Assembly: GCA_030867875.1 (NCBI GenBank)
Contig: JAOWCC010001634.1
Coordinates: 37,157,867 to 37,221,866, forward strand
Direction: 5' to 3'
Origin: Actinernus sp. WN-2022
Lineage: Eukaryota; Cnidaria; Anthozoa; Actiniaria; Actinernidae
DNA length: 64,000 nt
Positions 13,904-28,900 of this stretch are shown here, in pieces. Position 1 is the first letter of the stretch, and each line of letters opens with the position of its first letter. The notes under the pieces were generated by a model. It worked only from the letters and a program-made list of their open reading frames with translations. It was not told the origin of the DNA and ran no database searches. A program made the translations under genes and the position numbers.

Positions 13904-16900
13904 TGTGCCGCCTTCGTGAAACGATCTCGTTCTCGAATTGTAAACGATTAGACCCGCACGTCTTCTCGGATAAGGATATTAAATCGTAGGTCTCCAGTCG
14001 ACCTCGAGTTTACGATTCTTTAAGACTGTTACGAGGTGCCAACGTTCAATATAAGGTCGTTTTTATTATCTGTGGCACTTGACTCATAAATTGGTGCAAT
14101 AGTTGTTTGGATATAACATTACAAAGTGATGCTAAAAATACTTAGTTTAAACAAGCCACCACACAAAGAGATATACTCGGAAGATCTCCTGTTCTTCTCA
14201 ACACAGGGCCTATATTTCGCCCATCGTCAATTGTCACTCAATACAAACTTCGACCAGGTGGGAGGAGATGGAGATGCAACTCGAAGCTCATTAATATGCT
14301 AATAGGCAAATAAACGATTATCATTGGCTAATAGCTCGTTAGCGCTTTCTGTAGCCTATTGCTCGAAAAGAGAAATACTCACGTGCTACATGGTTGCCAT
14401 AGTTTTACCAAAATATTCGAAGAAATAGCGCAAAGGAGTTGATCCACTATAGTTTATTGCAAGGCCTGAATTCCTAAATCTGTTAGAAAAGACAAGAAAC
14501 CACAGGCAGCCCAAGCTCTATTTTTGTGTCATTTAAAAGCAGCTAATTGCGAGATTTTACAGAAGTTAATAAAACGTACGAAACCATACAGTACTCAAAT
14601 AAATATTATATACCTCTTCAAAGTTGTATTTTTTATTGTCCTGTGCACTCCTGGGGTGATTTTAGCCACTTTCACAAGATTTCCAATTCACCGTCCCAAA
14701 TATTACAAAAAAAGCAATTCAAGAAAATCTCGAAAAATGGCACGCGACTTTCCCACCCTATACCAGAGTACGAACGCACGGTCGCGAGCTCCGCAAAAGT
14801 AACCTTTATCACTCTTTCAGTTTCCTCCCAACTTTGACGTCCATTTCCAATGTAGCATCCTATTTGATCTCCCTCGAGCTGCACAATAGCAAGCACTCTT
14901 TTTATTGCGTAGATCCAATAATTAGTATTAATCGTAGTTTTAACTATGATATTATTATTAGTATTAACATAGTTATTGCTGCCGCAGTGAGCGAGCCTGA
15001 AGCGAGGCAGACTTAATTTGTGTAGTGGAGCCGTACTTTTGGCGCATTGCAAACGCAGTGCGTTGTCGTCGTGTGCAAGGATACAAAATTGCATTGTGGT
15101 TATGCGCAAGGACACAAAAAGCAATGCGCGTGGACAATAATGTAATCTGAGGGTTTAGTACAGCGACTGTAAAAAATTGTGATCGTATTTTTACCACAAT
15201 TCCTTCAGTGCTCCTTATTAATCTCGTGTTTTGACGTGAAGTTTACTAACCCACAAAATATGTTTTGTAACTTGATGATCATGCTAAGTTGACGACCGTC
15301 CACGCATCACTGGAGTCGTTTAGTCGGACTCAGTGTGAAAACATTTTCAATTAGAGTTCCGTGTCGCAGCACTTCACTTTCTCTTAGAAATAACTAGTAT
15401 TAATTAATTACTTGTACGAGTACAGAATGACGTATTACGTGCCTTTTTGATAGTCATTTTAAATCATCACTTACAACCTTTCTTTTCAGCAGTAGTTAGT
15501 TTTTATATATATTGTAATTAGATTAATTAGTCTTTTGTAGTAGTAGTTATTTTACTACGGCATCGAGACTAATGTATGATGCTCCTAATACGTATTATTA
15601 TTATTATGCTGCTGCCATACTTCTTTTTTATTTATCATCCATATCGAATCTACATCACGTGAAGAGTTGAATAGTAAAATATGTCTCGACTCGAGTGTTG
15701 CGTCTATGAGTTATAAAGGTTTATAATTCATAGTATCTTTCTTTCTAGTTTTTTTTAATGCCCATTTTTTTCAGTTATAATACAGTTCAATCTTTCGTGT
15801 TTCTTATTTAACAAAATGACAGTGAAACGCTCATTGTCGTTTTGTTCTTTCAATGTTGAAGGTCTTATTGATAAACTTGAGGACCCTCATGTCATCAATA
15901 GTATTGCTAAGTACGATTTCGTCACCCTTTTAGAAACATGGCTACCAACCAACTACGAAGTAAACATCCCGGGTTTTTATAGTTTCTCTAAGTACAGAGC
16001 TACAGTAAGCATCCGAAAGCGAGGCGTTTTTCTGGAGGGATTACAATTCTAGTTAAAGAGTCACTAAGAAAGGGTATAAAATTTCTCTCTAGTGACAAAG
16101 ATGTTTTCTTATGGAGTAAATTACAAAAAGTCTTTCTTCAAGTTACCAGATGATATTTACGTGTGTTCAGCTTGCATCCCTCCCAGTAATTCTAGTTGTT
16201 ATTCAGTGCACCAGCAAAACACTTTCAATATATTAGAAAGTCAACTTTTGCAATTCAGTAAAATCATTTTGTGGCGATTTTAACTCTAGAACAGGTCAAT
16301 TAAAGGATTACATAGAAACGTCACCTAACTTCGACTTAGATTCCTCCACTTCTGTTATTCCGGACTCAGTTTCGCCTCGGTATAACCGTGACAATCACAT
16401 AACATTTTACACCTTTTGGAAGATCTATGATTGAGGTTTGTGTCGGTTTTAATTGCTGCCGCAGCAAGCGAGCCTGAAGCGAGCGAGCAAGGCAGCAGTT
16501 CTAATCTGTAAGCGGGTCCAAATCTCGATTTCTTTTTCCCCCACAATGCATCACTTCTATTGTCTTTTTTTACCACACTGCTTTGCAGGCATCTGATCGT
16601 CACGCGACATTACACGAGGTGGATCTGCATTGTTTGAGCTAACTCTTTAATGCATTTCTGTGTACGCAATCTTTGTGTAATCATGAATTTGTTGAAGTAT
16701 AGACGTGTAGGCGAACTCTTTCTAACTCTGTGTGAACTATCAGTTTCCAAAGAGCAAGATATCTCCTGTTATCAAGATGGTGAGCAGCAAATAATTTTCT
16801 TCTATAAAGTCAAAACATTTACAACTACAGTCTCAATTACAGTTGATTTCCGGTACAGTATTTAAACTTCACCTGGGAGAACAGCAGTTTGTTGTGCAGG

Positions 16901-19900
16901 GAATCTTAAGAAAATGTCGGGAATTGGTAGGCTCAGGGAATTACCGGGAGATCGTTGATATGTCGGGACAAAATGAAAATAAATAGCGACAACTTTTGAG
17001 TTACACACCACAGCTCAAACAGGATTCAGTCGCGCACGATAGCCCCGAAATTGAAACTACAAAATATATTCATCTAACACCTTGGCATTTTTATCACACA
17101 GTAATCTATTTTTCCTGCCAAAGTGCTACTGTAGGTTCTCTTCTAATACATTCACTACCTGTTAGGTATACTAGTTTAATTATACGGAAGGACCAAAGGG
17201 GACTTGTCAGGCCAATTTACATGTTTTACACCGCGTGGGTCAAGCACAATTGATTATACCACAGTTATAGTGTCAATCTTTTCCCTTGCATGGTCTTTTT
17301 TACAGTAAGCCCACCTTGTTATAATTCATGCCACTCACCGATCTCTTTTGTGGTTAAGCTCACAAATCTCAGGTTGCAAACCGAAAACCGTGTCAAGTTA
17401 AATAACCCTCCTACTTCCTTTGTATGGGCCATGGGATGCTGAAACCCAAAACAAATTCATAGCGTCTCTTAAATCAAAGGAAATTTCAGGAAAATTCGAG
17501 ACTTTAGATTATTCGGTTGAAAAAAATTGAAAGAATTGATTTTAGTCAGTAAACTCATACTTCAATTTCCAACATGCTCCTTTGTAAGGGGTAAATTATG
17601 GATACTAAAAAAAGAATATAAAAAGTTAACGAAACACACACAAAAACAGTTAAAAAAATATTTTAGAACAAATTGAAACTCTTGAATCTTCAAATCCTCA
17701 AGAATATTGGAAAAATCTCTGAGACCTTCAGTAGGTTCTAATAACAAGAGCACAGCCATTACTGTCGCTGATGAATGGTTTTCTTATTTTAAAAATTCTC
17801 TCCAAGATAGTAATGACCCTTTTGATAAAGGAGTTGATTTCTTTTGTTCAAACATTAACAGTTTAGCCTACTCAACTATTAAAGTTTTAGATAAACCTGT
17901 TACTGTGAAAGGATAGAAGAGATGAGTAAGAAATTGAAAAACAACAAAGCAGTCGGCATAAACTCGGTTAGTAACGAGATGAATAAATGCTGCGTCGAAG
18001 TTCATAGTAAATACATTTTCCATATGGGGCACTTTCCGCAATGTTGGAATGATGGGTACATTTCACCCATTTTTAAATCGCAAATTCACGAGGATCCAAA
18101 TAATTATCGTGGGATTGCCATTAATAGTTGTCTGGGAAAGGTTTTTTACTTTAATATTAAATTCTCGTTTAACAGCTTTCTTAGAAAATAATCAAATTAT
18201 CAAACCAAATCAGATAGGTTTCCGTAAATCTTACGGAACGGCAGACCATATTTTCGTAGTCAAAACTCTTATGGATTCTTACTTCCGAGATAATAAGAAA
18301 TTATATGTTTGTTTTGTTGATTTCCGCAAGGCATATGACTCCATATGGAGAAATGGGTTGTTTTACAAGCTTATTAATACTGGCGTAAGTAGAAAATTTG
18401 TAAATATCATTATGAACATGTATCACTCTGTTAGAGCATGTGTAAAGACCAGTGATGGACTGACTGATTTTTTCAAGTCTACAGTGGGGGTGAAGCAAGG
18501 ATGTAACTTAAGCCCTCCCTTTTTAATGTTTTCGTAAATGATATTCCAGATATCTTTAAATCTAACTGTGATCCTGTTAAGCAAGAAAATTTCAGTCTAA
18601 ATTCTCATTTGTATGCTGATGATTTGTTATTAATATCAGATTCTGACTACACAACCAAGAGACATTCGTATATAGAAATAGTTTATTTAGGATTGTGTCA
18701 GTCAGTCGTACTGCTGAATTATATATGCTGCGCTCCTGACAATGTCTGTGTGTGGTATAATATGATACAGCATATTATCCTAACTCAAACTGTGCCACGC
18801 CAGATACGAAAAACCACTAAAAAAACACTCTTTAGATGTGACCAAAAATATGTGGAAATGTATTCCCCGACTAATGCAGTGGCACAGACCTCCGGGGACG
18901 AGGTAAACAATCCTTAAAAGGATATCAAATCGAAATGAAAAGTAAAAAGTACATTAATATTTGGAACCAATCACAAAATTTTAGCGCGACCGGGCTTGGA
19001 TTCTGATCAAAAATGGAATTAGATCGTAACCTACCTGGCATTAGATCGTACTACATGGCATTAGATCGTAACCTACATGACATTAGATCGTACTACATGG
19101 CATTAGATCGGACCACCGAGGGAACAACATTCAATTCGATCGTACATGGCTTTGGATCGGACCACCATCTTGGATTGAAAGCGAGGCTAACGGGTTGTCC
19201 TGTCGCGAGTTTGGATGAAACTCTACTTAAACTCCACTTCTGTTAAGGCAAATTGTACAAATCTGACAAATAATAGCCAGAAAAGATCTAGGGATTATTT
19301 TCGCATATTTGCTTCCAATAAACAGCTCAGAAAACGATGGTTTGAAATACGCGGCGATGTCGGCCCACACTTCCTCCTTCAGCCGCCGGCTTCGATAAAT
19401 AGCCAGAGGCAGACTCACAGCCAGCAGTCGTAAAATCAAGAGAGAAACCTCACCTAGCAGGGCGAATGCATACCTGCCAACTCTTCCCGGTTTATGCGGT
19501 AGACTCCAGATTTTGGACCTCATCTCCCTGTCTCCCGGATAGAGCCTCAAATCTCCCGGTTTCTTTCTACCAAAAAGCTTGAAACTAATTTTTTCAAGAG
19601 CTTTCGGAAAGTCTTCGGTACACAATCGGGGTATCTTCGGAAATCATTACGTCATAACAAAGCCTCAACCAACATTCTCCAGATTTTATAACTCCGGCGG
19701 TTGGCAGGTATGCGAATGGAACACGTTAAGTTATTGTTCTCAATAAATATACACGTACACTCTATATATATTTTGATGCCACCGTTATTTCCAGACTTTT
19801 GTGTACTTTGCATGAAATAATTATATATTTTACACACATTAAATTTCGTATACATGATCATGACACACTTTCAATATTAGTGCCAATTTATTTATTATTA

Positions 19901-22900
19901 GTGCATGGTTTGCAAAGTACACAAAGTCTTCGTATTAAAAAAATAACGGTCGCATCAAAATATATATAGAGTGTACGTGTATATTTATTGAGAACAATAA
20001 CTTGTTCCATTCGCCCTGCTAGGTGAGGTTTCTCTTTTGATTTTACCTGTCGAGACTTGAGACTGCTGGCTGTGAGTCTGCCTCTGGCTATTTATCGAAG
20101 CCTGAAGTGTGGGCCGACATCGCCGCGTATTTCAAACTCCATCGCTTTCTGAGCTGTTTATTGGAAGCAAATATGTGAACATAATCCCTAGATCTTCTTT
20201 TCTGTCTATTATTTGTCAGATTTGTACAATTTGCCTTTACAGAAGTGGAGTTACGTGGAGTTTCATCCAAACTCGCGACAAGACAACCCGTTAGCCTCGC
20301 TTTCAATCCAAGATGGTGGTCCGATCCAATGCCATGTACGATCGAATTGAATGTTGTTCCCTCGGTGGTCCGATCCAATGCCATGTAGTCCGATCCAATG
20401 CCATGTAGTACGATCTAATGCCATGTAGTACGATCTAATGCCATGTAGGTTAATACGATCTAATGCCATGTAGGTTACGATCTAATGCCATGTAGTACAA
20501 TCTAATGTCGTGTAGGTTACGATCTAATGCCATGCAGTACGATATAATGCCATGTAGGTTACGATCTAATGCCATGTAGTACAATCTAATGTCGTGTAGG
20601 TTACGATCTAATGCCATGCAGTACGATCTAATGCCATGTAGTACAATCTAATGCCATGTAGTACAATCTAATGTCGTGTAGGTTACGATCTAATGCCATG
20701 TAGTACGATCTAATGCCATGTGGTACGATCTAATGTCATGTAGGTTACGATCTAATGCCATGTAGTACATCTAATGCCAGGTAGGTTACGATCTAATTCC
20801 ATTTTGACCAGAATCCCCCTCCATATTGAAGACTGACTACACGTAGAATGATCAATATTCCCCGCCAAACACTTAAATAGTATGACTATATCCCTAGAGG
20901 ATAACCAACCTCTCTATCGTGCCATCAGAATATCAATCTCCGACTAATTCGCCTTCGTCACTCAAGCGTCAGAAATTACATAATCTGAAAGTGGTTTACA
21001 AAATAGCCTAAACTATCTACATAGTTTTACCAAAAAGTGTAAATTTAAAGAAAACCAAACTCATGGTGTTTAACAAATCAGGTCGTAAACTACGTATTAA
21101 TTGTAGTTTTGGCTGTGATAAAATTCCTATGGCAACTTCGTACACTTATTTAGGCACTGTATTTACTCCGTCTGGATCTTTTAAGCGTAATGAGAATCTT
21201 TACAACAGGATTAAGATCATTATTTAGCATCATGAAATATTTTCATCCCCAAAATGGTACTATACTATCAAAACTTTGTTAAAACTACTCGATACACTTA
21301 TTCGACCGATCTTGTTATACAATTGTGAAGTATGGAGAGTTTATACTAAGAGAAGTTCATCTCTTTCTAACTTCAAGAATAATTTATTTCATAACGTTTT
21401 AATCTGTGAGAAATTACAGACAAAAATGTACAAAATGATTCTTGGTGTTAACTCTAAAACCACAAACCTAGCTGTTAGATCAGAATTATGTCGTTACTCC
21501 TTACATATATTAATCTACGTTTCAATAATAAACATTTTCTACCACATTCTTCAACACAATGAAAACCCTTTACTTTCAAACACCATGAAGTTTCTAATCA
21601 ACTAAACAAAACAAATAGTGATATTCTTGGTTCACCATTTTATTAGGGAATATAAATGTCATAACTATTACCAGAAACACATCCATCAACGTCAAAAGCC
21701 TAACTAATTCTGCTCTAGAAAAACAATATATAAATAAATGTAAAGAAGAGAGAGATGAAATGTATAATGGCAACAAGAGATCAAAGCTAGAGTTATATTC
21801 AGTAATTAAACCTACCCATGGTTTTGAAAAATATTCAGTAGGAATAATCACCGACTTCAAAACTCGGAAAACTGTTACTAAACTAAGAATATCGGCGCAC
21901 TCTTTTCCAATTGAAAGAGGTCGTTATATCAACACCCCACGAGAAAATAGAGTATGCAATGTTTGTAAAAAATATATAATTGGCAACGGGTTTCGTTACT
22001 TATTTATGTGTAAGACTGATAGTTTTAATCAAATTAGATCACGTTTTCTAGAAAATTTGAGAACCGTAAATCCATCCTTCTTTTCTTTCAACTTTGAAAG
22101 TTTATTTAACTGTTACATTTTATCTATGAAAGATATCTCGATTATAAAAATTGCTAGTCAATTGATTCGAAATATATGTGATTTATATGACGATTATTCT
22201 ATTACTATTATTATTGTATACTGATGTCTCTTTTAAAATAAGGTCAATAAAGCTGTTGCTGTTGCTAATAACGTGACGCCAACCAGGGAATATATTGACC
22301 CCTCCCCCCCCCAAATTACCATAAAAACCAGCAAGTTGGTTCGACGTTTTCGATCTGGTTTTCACGCGCAGACGTAGAAGTGCACTGATCATTAGGCGCT
22401 TGTTATTACCTCAAATCTGTGAGTAGAACAAGAACCGCTAATGATCAATACGGTACTGCGTCTGCGCATGTTGCTTGTTCTTATCTCACACCTGTAAGTA
22501 GAACAAGAACCGCTAATGATAAATACGGCACTACGTTTGAGGATGTTGCTTGTGCTATGTCGCTTATGAAAACCAGGCTTGTAGAATCCTGGGGACGTAA
22601 CCCGATACCCTTTCAAGTGCATGGCATTCGAATTTCCCAGACACTCCCCATGCAAGAGGTTAGGCTGTCCTCTATTTACCCGACCTTACTTCGTTAACAT
22701 CAACAACACTTGATGATTGAAGCTAATCTCGATTTGCAGATTAAATTATTTCTCGTTAAATTAAATTTGTGATGACGGAATTACGAAAGCCTTAGAATGC
22801 CAGTGTCTCGAGGGCGTTGATTGTTTGTTCGTTTGTTTTTCTCAGCCTGACGCGCGCGAGCGCCATTAACTGGAACCTTCACCTGCCATCAGTTCATCCA

Positions 22901-25900
22901 GGGAGTATCAGTTCATCAAGTGAGTATAGCAAAGGTAAAGCGACCTTATTTAACGTCGATAACTCGTGACAGTCTGGTGAGACTGATAGACTTGATGCCG
23001 ACGTGGGACCTGCGATTTTACGCCCTTATCCAAGAACACGTGAAGGTCTAACCCTTTGCAGCTCGAGAACGTCGAGATTGTTTCACAAAGACAGCACTTA
23101 CTACTCAGTTATTTTAAGACCCCGGCCTGGGTTTTATCCCGCGACCTCCCGCACGACAGACCGGAGCTTAACCACTGAGCTAGTAACTAGGTGGTGGTTC
23201 GTAATAAATAATGACGGAAACAAAACGCAAAACTCAACTCTACGCTAGCTTGATATGCAGCTTCAAGTAGTTTGATTTTATCTTTCGCTCGAACATTTCA
23301 GTCAAACAGCTCTTATATTTTCAGAGTTCGTGTCATTAGCGACATCTGATGGGAACTCAAATTCTGTGATAACCGACTTCCGCGAAACAGACAGGCTTTG
23401 GGGTTTATCATCGATCAAGGTTAGACGGGGATTGTCTTAGTCAAAACAGTCATTGTCATGCAAAGTGGTGCAACTACATGAAAACTGACGAGGTGAACAG
23501 GAACTCGAGCGACGCTACGACACCCAAAGTATTGCAGATAGTTTAAAACAGAAAAATTAATATAATTCTCGTTTGTTCGCTCCATTTTCATATGCACTTT
23601 ACATAAAATATTCAACATGGCATAGGGAACTGAGCGTATTTCAATCAGTCAGGCTCGTGTTGAGAGTAAAGGTGTATTAGCAAAGGAGAAGTGAAATAAA
23701 ACAAATTAAAGGAAGTAATATCAGTCTGCTTATCTAAGCGCAAATGGGAAACTGGGGAAAGCCTGGGAGGGATTGTGGAGAGGGTTTTGCAGGGGACTGA
23801 GGATTAGCTTCGGCTCCTCTATTTCAGATAAACTTGAGGCCGACGTGGAACCTTTGATTTAAGTCCTTATCCAAGAAGACGCGAAGGTCTGACCATTTGC
23901 AGCTCGAGAACGATATTGTTTTACATGCCAGCACCTGCTACTCAGTTATTTTAAGACCGGCGGAGTGTTGATCTGGCCGGTAGGGTTTGAACCCTCGACC
24001 TCACGCACATCAGACAGACGCTTAATCACTGTGCTGTCGAGGCCGGACACTAGAAGCGTTTAACATAACGAGAAAACATAAAGCGTGGTACAACTACAGA
24101 ACACCCTGTGTGTGTTCCCGCATCAAAGGCGGATACTCAGTGGGCAAATACCCGGGGCAAATACCCGGGGCAAATACCTTCAAATTCTTAGGTGAAGGGT
24201 GGTCTCACTCGCTGCGTGTCCGTGTATCCGCCGGCGTATCCACCCCAGGGGAAGGGTGGCCGTCTCACTCACAGTGTATCCGTGTATCCACTCCACATAT
24301 AAAACATTCAAAGTCTGGATCAATTTACGTATCTAGGATTTATTCATCGTTCTTCAGTTTAAAAGTAGAAGAAAACTCAATACGTATCCACATATTCAAT
24401 CAATCAATCTTTATTTCACACCTATTATTATATTTAGTTCCTTGTTTGAAAAAAAAAAAGAAGTAGCAAAATATGAAAAAGTCAATGATAAAGGTACAAT
24501 ATACATATTAAAGGATCTAGGGGCTAAATAAACAAAGGTTTTCTAGTTAGCCCCTAGCCATGTAAAGATACATTATTAATGTAGTGACACAAATAAAACA
24601 AAATACGAACAAGAAAATACAGACACATACAATAACAAACATTGGCAGTTAAAGGTTTTATTTAAATTGCTTTTGAAGTAGAAATTGTTTTACTTCTTTA
24701 GGAAATGTGAAATTGGCGAGATTTTTTAAATGACTGGGAATTTCTTGCCAGAGATCAACTGTTGCTGATGATACAGACTGTTTTCCGATGTTGGTTCTTG
24801 TGCGTGATTTATAGAAATTTTTGTTGGTAGCATATCGCATACTATAATGGGCTTCACTTGCATACTGAAAATAGTTTTAAAATATATTAGGTAGCTCATT
24901 TCTATGACATTTATGAGCAAATTTGAGGGTTTGTAAATTGTATATAGAACTAATGGAGAATATTTACAGATTCATAAGGGGTAGAGCACTTTCTGTGTTC
25001 TGCCCATGGATAACTCTTATCGCTATATTTTGTTTCGTTTGGACTTTTTTAATTTGTGTTTTATAGGCACTTCCCCATGCAAGGATGGCATATGAAATGT
25101 AGGGGTAGATAAGGCTATAGTATAATCGTTTTAGTTGGGCTAGACATGTAATGCCTTAATTTATAAAAGATGCCAATATTTCGGGCAATTCTGGAGCAAG
25201 TATAAGCTATATGATATTTCCATGTGAGCTTGTCATCAATTAACACTCCCAGATATTTAATATGGTCCTTTTTTTTTAGAGACTTACTTGTTCCATCTTT
25301 ATTTGTTAATTTGATATTTATGTTTTCAATTCCTTTTTTCCTGGGAGATTTAATTATCATAAAATTCGTTTTCTTAATGTTTATAGATAATTTATTTATA
25401 TCACACCATTCTTTTATTTTGGCAAGCTCTTCATTAACAAGTGTTTCAAGGTCGCTGATGGAGGGAGACGATGCAAATACGTTAGTGTCGTCAGCAAATA
25501 TTCGAAAGGAAAATTTATCCGAGCAGTTTGAAATATCATTAATATAGATTAGGAATAAAAGCGGACCTAGAGAGCTTTTGTGGGATGCCACATACCATTG
25601 TTTGTTTTGGTGATTCCAAATTATTTAAAGATACATATTGTTGCCTATTTGAGAGAGAGCTAATAAACCATTGTAAAGGGGTTCATCTTATACCGTACGC
25701 CTCTAATTTCTTCAGCAAGATTTTGTGGTTTACCGTATCAAATGCCTTTGAGAAGTCTAGAAATACCCCACACGTAAAAAGCTTTTTTAAGATTATTTTA
25801 CTCACTTAATTTTATTTTATTCACTTAATTAAATTAAATTATTTTATTCACTTAATTTCAGGAATGTTTGATTTTTTTTGCGGGGTATTGTGTAGTTACT

Positions 25901-28900
25901 CCCAGGAGAGGATAAGCAGTGATCGAGTCCGAGTCTCTGCGTATCCGCCTTTGAGGGAATGCTTTGAGAATGCGGGGTATTCTGAAGTCGTACCACGCAA
26001 AGTACTGACCGAAAAGATATTTCTACGGTAACACAGTAGCTGCCAATACCTCTCATATCAGCTTCAACTCCAGACAAGAAAGTACCTCAGTTCAAAGAGG
26101 ATTAGTAGTTTGAAATAGAAAACAAGCTCTACCATAGACCGCAGCGGGGAATTTCTCACGCAAAAGCATAATTAATGTTAGAGGCCAGGGCCAAGAAGTT
26201 ATTACTGAAATCGGATAAGTCTCACCCAAAAATGCAACGAGTAGAATGGCTAAGCATTGAGAGCAAATATCACGCACGAACGGTATTCTGTATTGGAAAA
26301 TGGCTTTCTTAGGCCTATACTATAGGCATTTTAGCTTTGATTACCGGGACCCTGTATGTTTCAAGTATCGCATGAAAAATTGCATTTATCCGACTGTCAA
26401 TCAAACGCGGAGTTTAGTCTGTCTAGTCTCATACGAAGCTTTCACTGCCTAGACTTGATTCAATTTTGACTGACGGTAGCCTCAATGCAACTTTCCAATC
26501 GAGGCTTGAATTTTTTAGGGTCGCACTTCAACGAAAACGGTAATAAACAGGGGTTCGTGCGTGCCTGAGTACTCGGTGATGACATCTTCTACAAGTTTTG
26601 AATTGAGTTGGTTTTCCGTCATTGAGAAGCTTGCCAATTAATCGTTCCACTCTACAGCTGTGACACTTTCAATTCGTTTCCTGTGGAGAAAACCAATCCT
26701 CCCCTTTAGTAGCCTACTCCACGCGCAAGCAACTCCATTTCGGCCACGGAGTCTCAGCTTAGAGTTATCAATGGAGACTTGTATACAGTTGCCAGCTGAG
26801 GAGGATAATTCCCCAGCGGGTAGAGGATTTGTGTTTTATTGTATTATCCTAGATAAATAACCGGCGATAAAACACGCGTCATGTCGAATAATACAGAGTT
26901 ATATTTCTCAGAAATTAAACGCGGCCATGTTTACGCAAAGGAGTGTTAAAAAAAACTCCTTTGTTTTCCCACGTCTGAACTGGTTCTGGAACTTCTCAGT
27001 GCAAGACTTCGCGTGGGAAATATATTGCAAAATGGCGGCCGCCGCGTGATTATAGACCGTGACTATAGACCGCGTGACTATAGACCGCGTGACTATAGAC
27101 CGATTCAGCTCGCCTCTTTGTTGCCACATTTCAGATCACATGACAGTTCTCCAGAGGATTCCATGCTTTGTTTTCGAATTCTATAAATTTATACATTTCC
27201 TCTTGGGATTCAGAAAAAACAAAATGCATTACTCAATTAGGGTAAAGCCTCAGTTCGGATGCGACGCAGGCTAGGTAAAGCCTGGTGATCTGAAATGGGG
27301 CAACAAACAGGCAAGTTTGATCGAGTTAGCAAATACAGTTTCTGCCAAAACAAGCTTTACGAAATGAACATTTATCCAGACATTTTCCCGTTAGTAGCCA
27401 CACCCATGCCTGCCAGACGGTGGTTTTCACCACACTTCCTCTATGATCAGTCACAAGATAAACAGTTGTCTGTTATCCTGCTCAACAAACGACTTTTAAC
27501 TGGAAGTTAAAGGCGCACTGTCAATCGAATTGAACCTTTAGTTTCTTTAAAATAACACCCTGAGATAGAAGAGAAATACCATGTAAATGTCCTGAACGCT
27601 TTTCATACTTTTTCAATAGAGGATGGCAAAGATTAAAGTGGATTACAAAAACCTATTCTAGAAACTTGATTTCGGTTTACAGTCAGATTAGCATACTCTA
27701 CTAATTCGAGTACTGTAGTTATTTTTGTCTTTCATCATGAGAAAGCTCATTTGGGGTTGACAGTGTCCCTTCATCGCGAATTCCAGCTCGTTAAAATAAA
27801 GTTCGGTCATTACCGACAAATTATAGTTCTTTGTGGCGCAAATACATATAACATATATAACTATAGTTATACATCTGCCGTCTGTTCTAAACTTTGAAAT
27901 TCAAATGCACTGCTTTCAAAGGACAAAGGAAGGAAAGACCACGATAACACTTCCCTATTCCCTTAAAATAAAAAATATTTTATTTGTTATAGCAGGCTGA
28001 GTATTACAGCTTAAAGCTGGTGGGGGCCTGCTTTGACTCCTCACACACTCCCACTACATTAACTGTTTTGGACACACTACACTCGACTCACGGTTGATTT
28101 TTACGGAGGGAGGAAAACCGGAGAACCCGGAGAAAAACCCTCGAATGCAGATAAGGAATCAACAACAAACCTAACTCACATACGGTGCCCGAGCCGGGAA
28201 TCGAACCCGGGACCGCAGCGGTGAGAAGCGAGTGTCTAACCACTGCGCCAACCTGCATCCCTTTCCTATTTAGATGAAAACCTTCGGTGGCACGCACACA
28301 TTGATAATATTATTAAAAAGGTATCCTCGGGTCTTGGGATATCGAGGAGAGTAAGGCCCTTTGTACCAAGAGACGCTTTAATAAAAGTCCACAAGGCACT
28401 GATTCAGTTCCACCCTTAGCATATTGCTCTATTGTTTGGGATAACCTTGGATCGGGCCTTGCCAAGAAATCTCTCCAAATCTGATTACACAATAGGTCAG
28501 CTGACATTCGTGAGGAATTGTGTTGGGAATCATTAAAAGAAATAAGGCTAAAAACAATTACTATTATGGTGTACAAGAGAGTAAATAACCTAGCGCCCAG
28601 CTATCTTTCTGATCTTTTATAAAAGAATCCCACCACAGCATTCAATTACAAACATTCATATATCAAGGCCTCGAACAGAAGCACTAAACTGATAAGTTGT
28701 TCTTACAGTAGGGCCAGAATTTGGAACTCTTTGCCCAGTTTTACAAAAGAGGCAAATAGTTTAAACATAATTCGAACGGAGTTCCAAAATATTGATATCT
28801 GTGGACTCATGGACTGTTTATAATATATTTTTAACGTACTTAAATTATTTAACATAAGATTTGTATTTACATTAGTCCATACGTTAAAATATTATTAACT

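Larger units (their letters stand above)
15780..22255 (+). mobile_element. non-LTR retrotransposon (LINE), decayed and split by two insertions
   Basis: Endonuclease domain pieces lie at 15816-16440 ([18 protein letters not shown] and a shifted GDFNSRTG). A linker and RT lie at about 17440-18648 ([42 protein letters not shown] at 18612). The post-RT region is at about 20990-22224, with a cysteine block LCxxC-type (CNVCKK) near 21958. Frameshifts and stops occur throughout. The 3' end is AATAAAGCTGTTGCTGTTGCT-like at about 22250. Segments 16440-17440 and 18648-20990 do not belong to the LINE and interrupt its reading sequence. Clade not assigned. Confidence 0.85.

Noticed and set aside
14672..15124. 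150-codon minus-strand open frame
   Set aside because: No recognisable domain, poor composition, and no splice or start context.
20088..20469. MALDRTT-type repeated open frames
   Set aside because: Translations of the foldback satellite; no independent coding support.
28186..28262. Functional tRNA gene on the minus strand
   Set aside because: A and B boxes are good but the acceptor stem does not pair, and a SINE body follows; a second copy at 36780 has the same body.
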